Source of the DNA: Eukaryota sp. TZLM1-RC
Taxonomy: Eukaryota; Metamonada: BaSk clade
Direction of reading: 5' to 3'
NCBI GenBank assembly: GCA_040285825.1
Contig: JAUPSS010000005.1
Coordinates: 124,001-188,000, forward strand
Length of the DNA stretch: 64,000 nt
The notes under the pieces: model-generated
Seen by the model: the letters and a program-made list of their open reading frames with translations, nothing else
What the model was told of the DNA's origin: nothing
Database searches by the model: none
Part shown: positions 48,774-59,500 of the stretch, in pieces
Layout of the letters: every line of letters begins with the position of its first letter
How positions within the stretch are numbered: position 1 is the stretch's first letter
Position numbers and translations under genes: made by a program

Positions 48774-49064
48774 CTAGTTTCTTTGTGGTCTCTGGAATGC
48801 TTCTGGTCTTGTTCCATAGTAGTGCTCACTAATTGCGATTTCTAGCTGATTTAGTGATGCAGAAATGTCTCTAGACCATACTTGATTACATTCCGGACAA
48901 CTGAAATAGATGTTGTGAACTTTAACTTCACCATCAACTTCTCGATAGATCTTTTGGTGTAGCATCTTGCAGCAGTTCACCTTTGCAGATGTCATATATT
49001 CATCTCCGATCTTCACCTTAGCAAATGAACGTTGTAACAACTTGAGAAACGCCTTACGCCTTAT
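48774..49064 (-). pseudogene. Fanzor C-terminal fragment
   Basis: About 96 codons homologous to the end of the 18.3-20.2 kb Fanzor: IRRKAFLKLLQRSF (PRKRFLKEIQKHF there), GDEYMTSAKVNCCKMLHQKIY, FSCPECNQVWSRDISASLNQ, LEIAISEHYYGTRPEAFQRPQ. The relocated RuvC-II Glu (GDEY), the zinc-ribbon cysteines and the RuvC-III Asp are all kept, while everything before (N-terminal domain and RuvC-I) is missing. Similarity starts abruptly near 49064. A truncated, non-functional copy that shows a second, closely related Fanzor existed in this genome. Confidence 0.85.
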
Positions 49065-49349
49065 ATTAGTGAGGGTAGTTTTATAGATGATTTAAATTGT
49101 AACTAAAAGTGCTAATACTCACCACATAACTAATAGTTCCAAAATAAAATATTATCGATTCATCTTTTATTATAGTGTTCGTTCAAGTGTTGGTAAAAAG
49201 AACAGTGTTGGTGAAAGAAGTGGTGTGGTGAAAGAGGATTTTATAATTGCTGTGTTACAAAAGGAAAACCACAATTGAATTCTACTTCCAAAAAACCTCA
49301 TTCCTTTACATCAAGCAAAGCACTTAATTTATCAATATAGAGAAGATAA

Positions 49350-50474
49350 ATGGAGTCTCTGAGTAGTCAGGACCAGCAGCGCTTTATGGAACTCTTCACT
49401 AAAAACGAGGAGTTCAAAAACCTTTTTCTAGACTATGCTAAACAGATGTCAGACCCTAAAGTCAGGCAAGAGCAAGAGTCTATGTTACAACATATGGAAG
49501 ACATGACAGACTTACCACCCTTCAAGAAAGCACTCCCTTACACTTGCGTTTATTCCAAGAATGTAGACTATTCAGACCATTTAGTGTCTTCCTCTCTCCC
49601 CCTACAACACCACCAATTCCTTGTCATCAAACTGGAATACTCATCAAGTACAGAAGCCAATGAGTCTCTTCGGAATGTTGACTTTTCCTTTCCAGACAAG
49701 TCTAATCCTCTTTTATTTGAAGCTGAATGTTCAAAGTTTAAGACCTTAATTAAACTGCCTGAGCGAGTTGAATGTCCGCCAAAATCTATTACTGTACAAA
49801 ACTCTAAATCCAAAGTGTACTTGAGAATTGTTCTTGAGTTGGAAAAGTTCTCTCAGCCCATTCTTGATAGGCCCAGCATTACCTTCACTAGTGAAGTACA
49901 AGAAGAAGAAGAACTCACTGAAGAGTTAGAACAATCTGATCCTGGACACCGACCCAAAATTGAAGAAGTTGAGGAAGGTTCAAACCATACTGAGGTCAAG
50001 AAAGTTGAGTATTCTGTCAATAAAGTGCAAAATGTGGATCTCACACATCCTCCCTCTCCTCCCTCTCCTCCCTCTCCTCCCTCTCCTTCCCCTCCACTCT
50101 CTTTTCCTGAATGGTTTTGGTTGGATAGTCCTTCAAAATGTTTAATTTATATCTTTTTTGATGAGTCCCCATCAGTCCGCTTTCAATCCAGGAGTGTTAA
50201 AGTTAACACCAGCACCACAGGTTGTTATTTTAAACTCCCTTTTCCTATCTCAACTGATCTCTCTTCTTGGAAAGTATCTCTTGAACACAGTGGATTGGTT
50301 TTAATTTCTCTAAAAAAGAATAAATCTGGAGAAAAATGGTCCCAATTGGATTGTTATGGTTTACTTGAAAATGGTGATGTAAACTACCAATTAAGCCAAA
50401 AAGGACAGGGAGGTTTGGTTGTTGAAGATGTTTTGTTAATGTTTGATTTTGTGGATGCCTGGAAGATTGTGTAA
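49350..50474 (+). CDS. PIH1/CS-domain-like protein (putative dynein assembly factor)
   Basis: 374 residues. The N-terminal helix FKNLFLDYAKQMSDPKVRQEQESML resembles the start of PIH1 domains (DYAKEISDPENR...). Two beta-rich regions follow: about 60-170 (FLVIKLEYSSSTE, FEAECSKFKTLIKLPE, SKVYLRIVLEL) and about 250-374, a CS/p23-like fold (FFDESPSVRFQSRSVKV, WKVSLEHSGLVLISLKK). Between them is an acidic linker and a Pro-Ser repeat (PPSPPSPPSPPSPSPP, from TCCTCCC tandem DNA near 50049-50095). PIH1 proteins with a CS tail assemble axonemal dyneins with HSP90, which would fit a flagellate, but the core PIH motif is not clear enough to be sure. Confidence 0.45.
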   Translation: MESLSSQDQQRFMELFTKNEEFKNLFLDYAKQMSDPKVRQEQESMLQHMEDMTDLPPFKKALPYTCVYSKNVDYSDHLVSSSLPLQHHQFLVIKLEYSSSTEANESLRNVDFSFPDKSNPLLFEAECSKFKTLIKLPERVECPPKSITVQNSKSKVYLRIVLELEKFSQPILDRPSITFTSEVQEEEELTEELEQSDPGHRPKIEEVEEGSNHTEVKKVEYSVNKVQNVDLTHPPSPPSPPSPPSPSPPLSFPEWFWLDSPSKCLIYIFFDESPSVRFQSRSVKVNTSTTGCYFKLPFPISTDLSSWKVSLEHSGLVLISLKKNKSGEKWSQLDCYGLLENGDVNYQLSQKGQGGLVVEDVLLMFDFVDAWKIV

Positions 50475-51062
50475 AGCAAGTGATTTCAATTGAATTCTTT
50501 TTTATCAGTCTGTTAATTTATTATTAAGACTTATTGTTTTGACGAAAAACTCTCCAAAAATGTTTTCTATTTTACCATTTATTAACCAAGACCTTTTTTT
50601 TATTTATGGAAATCAATTAAAATTAATGTTTTTTATTTATTATAAACTTAATCAGTGTTCCTTAAAAAATTATTTAATAAAAAGATTTTCCCCTTTCACT
50701 GATGAAACTTCACTATCATAGTGTACTTTTAAAAGTACACTTCTAGAGAGTTGCATCTTGATGAATCAATTCTCAGTTGGTTACATGTTGTCAATATCTG
50801 TTAGAGAAATGCAGAATATCATTGAAACACTAATTGATAAATATCAACAAGTTAAAATATGTTGCATGATGTAGAGTTGAAACAATTTGATCACCCCCAT
50901 GATTTAATTAGAATCAGTCAAGACCAGTTTCTGGTTTTTGATAGCAATTCTCGGTTCTGTTGCCTACATTCATTCCCCGATCAATGGGAGATGAAGGACA
51001 AGTTGTTAACAAGCGGCAAGGTTAGTTTCTATAAATGCAACTTTTGACAATATTCCGCCAAA
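50475..51062. other. Intergenic, about 590 bp
   Basis: Contains a 62-codon plus-strand ORF (50859-51047, MLHDVELKQFDHPHD...) ending 16 bp before the Cdt1 start; product unrecognised, possibly chance or an upstream ORF. No RNA genes seen. GTGTACTTTTAAAAGTACAC at 50723-50742 is an almost perfect palindrome. Confidence 0.35.
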
Positions 51063-52328
51063 ATGCACCAAACCTCTCTTGATAACTTCTATGCACACAG
51101 GCGGAGGTCTAGTGGTCCTCTACAACCAGTCAAGAAGTCACGGACAGTGGGAACCAAACTAAAACCACTTTCACCCAAAGTTCAACACAAATCTACTCCC
51201 GAACCTCCTTCGATCTCAAAGCCACAGTCTCCGTCAGTAGAATCACCACCTGTTACCTTTACGGAGCTTGGACCATCAAAACCAATAGTAAATAGCTCCT
51301 TTTCCACTCCAAATACGTCACTCTCTACAGCACTACCATCTAGATCAGTTGCTCCAAATACACATTACCTCAAGGATTTGATACAATCCTCTTCTTCTTC
51401 TACTAAACCTTTATCAGTTGAATACCATACCTTAATATCAGTTTTTGATGCGATTTCCTCTGTGTTTATCTCTCACTCTAGAAGTCCATGCAAAAGCTTG
51501 TGTTGGACCACTCTTAGATCTAGTGTACAACGACTATTAACTATACAAAAAGTTGATTTTACTCTTGTTCATCTCCGCCAGCTTGTAGCTCTCTGTCCAT
51601 CACTCATGCAGCTCTCTCTCAACGATCACAACCAACTGCTGATAAAATCAAATGGTACCACAGCTGACTGGCACTCTTCTAAATCGTTTATTCAATCCTA
51701 TCTCCTTAAAAGAATGGAGTGTGCTCATATCAAGTTCTTGGAGAAGGAAAAGGGGATGCCTTCTGATCAAGCAAGACTTGTTACGTCAAAATCCAGTGTA
51801 TGGGATGCTCGGTTCAATGCAGATTACCTGGAACCTTTGCCTTTAGCTGATATGCCAGAGGTCAAGGAGTCTAAAGTCAAGAAGAATCAAGAAGAAAAAG
51901 TCCTACAAGGTCTTAATCAACATCGTGCTCAAGAACGTAAAATTCAAGAATCTGCAAGAAATGGACAATCAGTTATTGATTGTTCCAAAATTAATAACAA
52001 AGTCAATCAAATTCCTGCTGATTTGATTGCTTTAAGTATACATCGAAAATCTTTGGCTGAAAACCAAAAGAAAATTGATTATGAAATTCATCAAAAGACT
52101 TCTCAAGAACGGTATCTCAAAGTCTGTCAGCTATTAAAGAATATTATTTCCGCTGAAAACTTGAGGTCAATTCCATTCAGTGATGCTGTCAAGAGAATCA
52201 AAAGTGATTCCTCTTTAGAGTATCAATCAGAACAAGTAATTTTTGAGGATTTAAAACAATTTGTGGAAAATTCAGAGAATTTAATAGAAAGGCGAAATAG
52301 AATTATAATAACTGGTGATTTTTTGTAA
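51063..52328 (+). CDS. CDT1: Replication licensing factor Cdt1
   Basis: 421 residues. The extreme N-terminus is a PIP box, QTSLDNFY, followed by AHRRR, so a basic residue sits four positions after the aromatic pair: the geometry of a PIP degron (PCNA-coupled CRL4-Cdt2 destruction). A disordered Ser/Pro-rich segment with Ser-Pro and Thr-Pro sites follows. The middle domain (about 120-245; EYHTLISVFDAISSVF, LRSSVQRLLTIQKVDFTLVHLRQLVALCPSLM, SYLLKRMECAHIKFLEKEKG) matches the geminin-binding winged helix, and the C-terminal region (about 320-410; IHRKSLAENQ, YLKVCQLLKNIISAEN) the MCM-binding winged helix. Loads MCM2-7 with ORC and Cdc6. Complete and intron-less. Confidence 0.8.
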   Translation: MHQTSLDNFYAHRRRSSGPLQPVKKSRTVGTKLKPLSPKVQHKSTPEPPSISKPQSPSVESPPVTFTELGPSKPIVNSSFSTPNTSLSTALPSRSVAPNTHYLKDLIQSSSSSTKPLSVEYHTLISVFDAISSVFISHSRSPCKSLCWTTLRSSVQRLLTIQKVDFTLVHLRQLVALCPSLMQLSLNDHNQLLIKSNGTTADWHSSKSFIQSYLLKRMECAHIKFLEKEKGMPSDQARLVTSKSSVWDARFNADYLEPLPLADMPEVKESKVKKNQEEKVLQGLNQHRAQERKIQESARNGQSVIDCSKINNKVNQIPADLIALSIHRKSLAENQKKIDYEIHQKTSQERYLKVCQLLKNIISAENLRSIPFSDAVKRIKSDSSLEYQSEQVIFEDLKQFVENSENLIERRNRIIITGDFL

Positions 52329-53073
52329 TTTTTGTACTATATTTTTCAATTTTTTGTGCAGTGTTTATTACTTTATTTCCATTACAATGTGGAAGTTGTT
52401 TTGTTGCATTAAATTATTTTTAAAAATAATTCTTTAATTCCTCCTATTCTTTTCATCTGAATCCTATAGTATTACTACATTCATACTTTATAGCTGAAAA
52501 TAGAAGGAGGAGAGAGCCTAAATATAGCGACTTTAAGAATTTACAAATGAAGAAAAGATGAATACTGTGAAAAAGATTAATTTACTTTCCAGTTGAATAA
52601 TTATATATCAGTCAACAAGAATCAATGAGGAAGTCTTACCAACTCAAAATAAAATGTAAATTTTACTAAGCATCTACAATAGAAATATTCATGTTTCATC
52701 ATCAATCAAAACACTGTTGATGAGTTGCGTTGTCTACACAAATAAATTGGATTTATTGAAGCGCGTTTATTGAACTTGGTTACAGGTCTTCATTGTTTGA
52801 CAAACTGTGAGCAATTTTCAAATTCGCTTTCATAAAGCTATGCTCTAGTTGCTGTTTTTAAGAAAATTTCAAGTTACAAAGTTTCTTTGCAAGGTGATCA
52901 CATCAAAAGTTTGTTGCACTGTAATTATGATGTCTTCATTGATTGAAACATGAGAAGTAGGAGTTCTTCTTGCGACTAAAAGTGTAAGTAGACAACGTTA
53001 ATGAGAACTTCATAAGTATAGTACACCTTATTAAGTAAGGGTTTATTAACATAATTCACAAATCTAAAATAAA
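52329..53073. other. Intergenic, 745 bp
   Basis: Between the convergent Cdt1 and P-type ATPase genes. AT-rich with short frames only; no ORF, tRNA or repeat recognised. Confidence 0.45.
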
Positions 53074-55828
53074 TTAAATTTTCCCTTGAGTACATCTTGC
53101 ATAAGCCTTATGAAGAGCAACAAGAATATTAACTCCAAATCCAGCAATAATTGGAATCAACCAAAGAGTAAAATCAACTGGTTCGGTGCTGAACAAAGTA
53201 TTCATCAAGGGAATATACAACACAGCAATGTGGATAAGCATTTGAGCTGAGATTCCAACTAAAACCATCTTGTTCTTGAAAACACCAACAGCAAACATTG
53301 AGCTATTGAGAGATCTACAATCAAACAAGTAGAAAGTTTCAACCATAACAAAGGTAGTAACGACAGCAGTGTTGGCAGCAGCTCTACCATACTCTTCAAG
53401 AGCATACTCATAAACCAGGAAAGCAGAGGCAGTAAGATAGGCAGTAACTAACAGAGTACGGGTAGTCATTGTTCTATTAAACAAGGGAGCATTACGTTGT
53501 CTAGGACTTCTCTTCATGATTTTCTTTTCAGGGGGTTCAAAAGCAAGCATCAAACCCAGGCAGAGAGCAGTAACCATATTGATGTACAACACATGAATGG
53601 GCAAAAGAGGAATGTCCTGACCCCATAACAAAGCGAGAATGATTACTGAGCATTCAGAAGCATTAGTAGGAATGGTCCAGAGAATAAACTTGACCAAGTT
53701 GGCGAAAACAGAACGTCCTTCCTTCACAGCATTGACAATGGTGGAAAAGTTATCATCAGTAAGGACCATATCAGCAGCTTCTTTAGCTACATCAGTTCCA
53801 GTACCCATAGCAACACCAATATCAGCAGCTTTGAGAGCGGGGGCATCATTTGTACCATCCCCTGTAACAGCACAAACTTCTTGATGACCATGTAAGGCCT
53901 TTACAATCTGAAGCTTGTTTTCAGGTGAGACTCTAGCGAAAACATGAGTTGTTTTTACAATTTCAGAAAGCTGTTGAGCGGTAAGTTCCTCAAGCTGAGG
54001 ACCAGTGACCACATTGGTGTCATCCTTGTGGGTAAGGCCAATTTCCTTAGCGATAGACAGAGCAGTCACGCTATGATCACCTGTGAGCATCTTGACTTGA
54101 ATCTTGGCTCCACGACAGTCACTAATTGATTGAATTACTGATTCGCGAGGAGGGTCATAGAGTGCTTGGAAACCTAAAAGAGTGAGGCCTTGCACATCTT
54201 CAGGGGTCAATTGGTCCACAGCTTCAGCATATTCCTTGTTACAGTGAGCAAGAACACGGAGACCTTGACGGGCAGCCTTGTCAGCCTCAATTTGGAGTGC
54301 CTCAAGATCTTCATTTGTGATTTCACGAACACCTTCGCTTGTCAAGATGTGAGAACATCTTTTTTCAAGTACACTGAGAGCTCCCTTAACGTGCATCTTA
54401 AACCCTCCTTCCTTAGCAGCATTCACGGTAGCCATAAACATCAAATCAGAATCAAAAGGAATGGCTGAGAAGCGTTCAGCAGTGGCAAGTTTTTTGGCAT
54501 CAATGCCAGCTTTCTGAGCAGCAACCAAGAGGCATCCTTCCGTGGGATCACCAGTACACTTCAAGTGATCTCCATCCTTGATAATGGCAGAGTCATTACA
54601 ATAAGAACCTGTTTCAAGAATGGAAATTACATGAGAGTTGATATCTTCAACTTCTCCTTCAGGGCTATAACCAATGCCAGAGACTTCATGAGTGCGCCCA
54701 GCAACATAGATAGACTTGACAGTCATTTGGTTAGTGGTGAGAGTACCAGTTTTATCCGAGCAGATAACAGAAGTTGATCCAAGGGTTTCAACAGCAGGCA
54801 AAACTCTAATGATAGCATTCCTCTTAGCCATTCTCCAGACACCAATAGCTAAAGTAATTGTGAGCGCAGCAGGAAGTCCTTCAGGAATGGCAGAAACAGC
54901 AACGGCAACAGATGCATGGAAAGAATCAATCCACTCCATGTTGGCTCTAAACATAGCAAGGAAGAAAGTACCAATGGAGAGCAGAATGATTGCGAACATC
55001 AAGGCATGAGCAAAATTTTCAATCTTTTCAGTGAGTGGAGTCTTGATAGCGGTTGATTGTTGGATTAGATCATTAATCTTACCAATTTCAGTGTGATCTC
55101 CGATACTGGTAACTACACCAACACCAGAACCACGAGTAATGATTGTTGAAGAGAAAGCCATATTCTTGCGGTCCCCAAGTGCACATTTGGGATCAACAGT
55201 CTTAACAAACTTGGAGGAAGGAACAGATTCACCAGTGAGAGCTGACTCATCAATGTACAGATCATGAATTTCCAACAATCGAAGATCAGCAGGGACCTTG
55301 GCACCAGCAGTGAGATAGACAATATCACCAGGAACAAGTTCAGTGGCATTAACTTCGATTTTTTCTGAGTTTCGTTGTACCATTACCAGAGAAACCATCT
55401 TTTTGGCAAGTGCACTAATGGCTTGAGCAGCTTTGACCTCTTGAATGAAGCCAACAATACTATTTACAAGAACAACGCCAAAAATGGCAATAGAGTCAGG
55501 TGGGTCCAAAAATGCAGTGACGACACCAGCTACCAAGAGGATATAGATAAGGGGCTGATGAAATTGCAGCAAGAAGATGACAAGCTTGCTCCTCTGCTTA
55601 CCCATAGTGAGCTCATTGGGGCCAAATTCGGCTTGTTTCTTCGCAACATCTGAAGAGGACAAACCTTCAGATTTTGTGACGGAGAAGTGTCCCAACGACT
55701 CCTGATCACTCATTGAATGAAAGGGAACATCCTGAAATGAATAACACAACAACACATACAAGTTGACAGATAACTTCATCAGAGTTTACGGTTGTTGGAT
55801 TGGATAGAGATACATCTTCGTTTCCCAT
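53074..55828 (-). CDS. P2-type cation-transporting ATPase, bacterial CtpF/Pma-like (28-nt intron)
   Basis: About 908 residues after splicing. Exon 1 (55828-55760) begins MGNEDVSLSNP; exon 2 (55731-53074) continues DVPFHSMSDQESLGHF, completing the family's PWHALS-like start. Actuator TGES, M4 IPEGLP, phosphorylation site CSDKTGTLTTNQ, nucleotide domain, hinge GDGTNDAPALKAADIGVAMG, M5 TNASE and about ten membrane helices are all present. M6 reads YINMVTALCLGLMLAFEPPE: the Asp of the SERCA site (NLVTDG) is Ala, as in bacterial CtpF/Pma-type pumps (INMTTAVALG...). Substrate may be Ca2+ or another cation. The closest pattern is bacterial, which suggests lateral transfer followed by intron gain. 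Confidence 0.85.
55732..55759 (-). other. 28-nt spliceosomal intron (phase 0)
   Basis: Starts GTATGTGTTG and ends TTATTCATTTCAG. Splicing joins CAA-CTT|GAT-GTT in frame, adding 23 N-terminal residues from the ATG at 55828 and keeping the conserved PFHSMS segment that an ATG at 55713 would cut. Confidence 0.75.
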
Positions 55829-56569
55829 AATAGTGAAGTGGAAAATTGAGTTTCAGCATTTCTTGGTTTGATATAAAATTCGACGTCAGCAATGGTAGAA
55901 ATTGATTGGATTATTGATGGGGATCCAAAAACTCACAAGGGATCCATGATCGAAGTTAAGATGAGGATGTATCACAAGCTATCATGTTGGGGAACGAGTT
56001 TAACAGCACACGTAGACTTCACGTGACCCTTTACGTTTTGGAAAGATCTTTTTTGACCTCAAGTTCATAAGTTCTTCCCTTTGATGAGGATATCCCACCC
56101 TTTGTTGTACATCATCATTACTATTGAGGCCCAAAAGCCGTCTTACTGTGAGCCTATTGGATTTTACAAAAACATAAATCAACACAAACCGAATATTGTA
56201 AATCTTATGAGAGAACGTATAATCAAAACCATATCAAACAATAGACTACTCTTCTACTTGCATTATAACAATTTAATCTAAAAAAGTTATGATCAAATCA
56301 TCAAACAATTTATTAATGACTACGCAGAGTTTTGCATTTATTGACGAAATTTTCAAATTTTGAAATACAAAAAGGGAATCAACTCTTCCTCCAATCAAAG
56401 AATGCAACAAAGTTTATTTGTAATCACTGTCAATATTCCAGAAAGGTACTATTTATTTTGAAAAAATAAACTGTTTGAACACTCCAAAACTGATCGACTA
56501 ATATGTAAGAAGACGAATATTCTGTTTGAAAAGTGCTACTTTGCTATTTCAGATCAACAACTTCACTCT
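55829..56569. other. Intergenic, 740 bp
   Basis: 5' side of the ATPase gene, then AT-rich DNA leading into a retroelement remnant. A 61-codon minus frame (56185-56000) is unrecognised. No RNA genes seen. Confidence 0.4.
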
Positions 56570-56867
56570 CAATTTTTGAGAAAAAGTATGTATGTTTGAA
56601 TAAGTCATCAGATTCATCGCTGTTTGTCACAATTTCCCTTCATGGCACGCTTGGACCTCTTGCTTTGTCTTTTCTGGATGATTTTGTTGAAATTGTGAAT
56701 CAACGAACTGGAAGAGTTTTTGGCAAAACAGAATTGAATTTTCAATTTTGAAAGGTGTTGTTCCCTTATTATCTTCAACTTTATTATCTCTTGGACACAT
56801 TTATGAAGGAAAAATCTCCAGTCAATTCTTCTTAGCTGATTTGGGTTATGAAGACATCGAATTTTAA
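56570..56867 (+). mobile_element. Chimeric REL-LINE A/B remnant
   Basis: The left part (NKSSDSSLFVTI, about 56600-56630) equals a family A segment (ENKSSDSSLFVTI at about 185-220), but it switches directly to the family B C-terminus: SLHGTLGPLALSFLDDFVEIV, RTGRV, then with a small deletion WQNRIEFSILKG (one frame over) and LADLGYEDIEF, TAA at 56865-56867. The junction lies inside the ATTTCCCTTC region near 56630. Confidence 0.65.
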
Positions 56868-57117
56868 CCTGGTCGTATAGTTTGTTTTTTATTGGAATAA
56901 ATAAAAATATAAGAAAAATAAGTTTGTCACAATTGTTTTAATCTTTTTGTGCCACAACACTTTGGGATATGTGCTAATTTTGAAAATCTGTAGCAAATCT
57001 GAAATTATAATTGAATATTCCAATTGAGAAACTTTGGTTAAAAAAGAGCACTATTTGCTCGGCATCTTCACAGATCACCTTATGCAATACTGATAATTGG
57101 TCCCAATTGAACATATG

Positions 57118-57194
57118 TTGCCTAAAGTCTATTGTAGTAAAGAAAAGTCTGATTTATTTTCTATTCATATTATATAAGCCTTAGGGCGCCAACA
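57118..57194 (-). repeat. 3' LTR of the Ty3/gypsy element (outer end uncertain)
   Basis: On the minus strand a 15-nt polypurine tract GAAAAAGGGAAGAAG (57212-57198) is followed after CAG by TGTTGGCGCC (from 57194), a typical TG LTR start, and by the TATA-like TTATATAA (57177-57170). The other end cannot be fixed because the 5' LTR is outside the window; a CA terminus at about 57118 is one option. Confidence 0.4.
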
Positions 57195-57323
57195 CTGCTT
57201 CTTCCCTTTTTCAAAATAAATCAGCTTATATGAATATGAAACTAAAACTATGAACAAATAACTAAATAACTATAATAAATACATATAATCGATATACTAT
57301 AAATAATCGATATAAACTAAGAA

Positions 57324-59500
57324 TTAGCTCCTCTTCCTAATTCTACTACTACGTCTAGGCTTCTTAGAAGGCGTAGACTCATTGGAGGTACCTTGTCGTC
57401 GACTAGTGGTACGTTTTCCCATTTTCTTATTATCCTTACTAAATAACTTATAAGCTTCTGAGTGTTTAACTGAATGGAGTGGCTCTTCCGTTGTCTCACC
57501 GCCAAACCACTGAACAGTACAGAAACTACCTGAATCAGAGTGGTATTCTGAGAGGATTTTCTCTATAACGTGTTTTTCGGAATCGCCTGCAGCGACTGCC
57601 TTGAGGAACTCACTGTCCTGTGGATTTTCTGCGTTATAGATTTTGCAATCTTTCTTGGCAGCTTTTAATTCTGTGCCAGTAGTAAGATTCTTCAATATTA
57701 AAGTGGATTTGGAAGGAAGGTCAATAACTAAATATGGTCCATTCCAAGATCCATGCAATTTATTATTTTGCTTGGTTTTACGTAAGACGTAGTCACCAAT
57801 ATTAAATGCTAAAAAACACGAATTAGTATTATCTACTGGAGACGGAGTATTTAATGTTTGGTGACGCTCTGCTTCTTCCCCTTTTTTTTGTAGACGAGTG
57901 TTTTTCATTTTGATGTCATCTAATAAGGGGATATTAGTTTGAAATTTGGATAAATTTCCTAATATATTAGCAGGGTCTGTTCCTGGGCTAATCGAAGAAC
58001 CGAACATGAGTTCGTATGGGGTAAAACCAGTTTTTCTGCTTTCAGTAAAATTTATTAATAGTTGGGATATAGGTACGTATGTAGACCAATTTCCGTAATC
58101 GTTGAAATCTAATAATAGTTTCCTTAAGCATTGAAGAACGTCTCTATGTTTACGTTCTACAAGTCCATTACTTTCTGAATAGTGGGGGATTGAGTTACTC
58201 GTCTCAATCGCTAATCTGTTACACACTATTTTAAAAGTCTCGTTGGCGAACTCAGGTCCATTATCACTATGAATTAACATAGGTATGCCAAAGATAGCGC
58301 AAACATTCCAAATTAAGGCATCTGCGGTTTCTAAGGCATTGAGTTCTTTTAGAGGGACTAAGATTGTATATCCAGTAAAAGAGTCTACAAATACTAATAG
58401 ATATTTATTTCCTTCGTTGTCAGAATTTAGGGGTCCAATTGTATCGACGTTCAGTCTGGCAAAAGGACGATCTGCCCATAAAGATCCTGTGGAAGGTGTT
58501 TTTGATCTTTTAACTGGAGCCGTTTTTTGACAAGTTGGGCATCTTTTGACATGATTAACGAGGTCCTTTCTCATGTTGGGCCAGTAGAAATCGCTTTTGG
58601 ATAGTTTGTGTAAACTATCGTTTTTGCTAGGGTGACCAGATTGAACCAAACCATGTATTAAAAGTAGTGCCTGTTTTCTGAGGCTCTTTGGAATCAAAAT
58701 TTTGTTCTTATTATTTTTCCAAATTTGAGTATTTTCATCTAGAATTGCATTTTCAAATAACGAGTCGTTGTTGTTTTTGGCTATTTGTTGTTCGGATCTT
58801 ATCTTAGAGAACCAAGAAGAAAAAATAGGTAGGTCTTGGTGTCTACTTAGAGATGAGATTGATGGGATGTCTTCAAGATCCGAATCAGAATCATCGTCTA
58901 GTGGAGGTATCTCGTAATTTGAAAGTAAAGTATCTGGTATATTTATGCTACAAATAGAAGGAGTTTCCTCGTTTTGATCGAAATCAATATTCCTCGATAA
59001 CATATCTGCCCAATGGTTGTCTTCACCAGGTTCGTGGACTATGTCAAAGTCGAATTCAGATAGTATCGGCAGCCATCTCTTTACAATTCTATTTTTCTCT
59101 GGGGCTGTAGCCAGGAATGGAATGTTTTTATGATCTGTGAAAATTGTTAAATGTCTAGTTGACAAGTAGCTTTCTAAGCAACTTTCAGTTAAAAATAAAA
59201 GTATTGCATATAATTCTTTTTGTAAAGTGGACCATTTTCTTTGTATTTCTGTAAGTAATCTACTATAGAATGACAAAGGTTTTACTTTCCTTTTATTTAG
59301 CGGGGTTCTTGCAGGGGAGTAGGGTTCAATTTCTTGCCAAATGACACCTCCTACTGCTACATCTGAAGCGTCAGTACTTATCAATACTCGCTTGCCCGAA
59401 GCTGGTAATTCAAGGGGCATGTGGTTTACTATTAAGTCTTTTATTTGTTTTAAGTAATCGTCATGCTTGCTAGTCCATTTAATTATTCTGGTTTTCCTTT
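57324..59500 (-). CDS. Pol C-terminus: RNase H, integrase, chromodomain-like
   Basis: Open frame of about 725 codons (first ATG at 59420; the frame is continuous from about 59500, WTSKHDDYLKQIKDLI). RNase H: ISTDASDVAVGGV, LQKELYAILLFL, FTDHKNI, DNHWADMLSR. Integrase: HHCC finger (HPSKNDSLHKL ... CPTCQKTAP), then the D,D-35-E core NVDTIGP, IHSDNGPEF, and ESNGLVERKHRD. A GPY/F-like module (GDYVLRKTKQ ... WNGPYLVIDL) and a chromodomain-like end (HVIEKILSEYHSDSGSF, VQWFGGETTEEPLHSV) follow, then a basic tail. All catalytic residues are kept, but the frame is separated from RT by a frameshift near 59500. Confidence 0.88.

Noticed and set aside
50859-51047. 62-codon ORF before Cdt1 as a gene
   Set aside because: No recognisable feature, short, and close to the Cdt1 start; kept only as a note in the intergenic entry.
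57184-57194. TGGCGCC as a tRNA-Lys primer binding site
   Set aside because: It lies at the 3' LTR start just after the polypurine tract, not downstream of a 5' LTR, so it cannot act as the primer site there.
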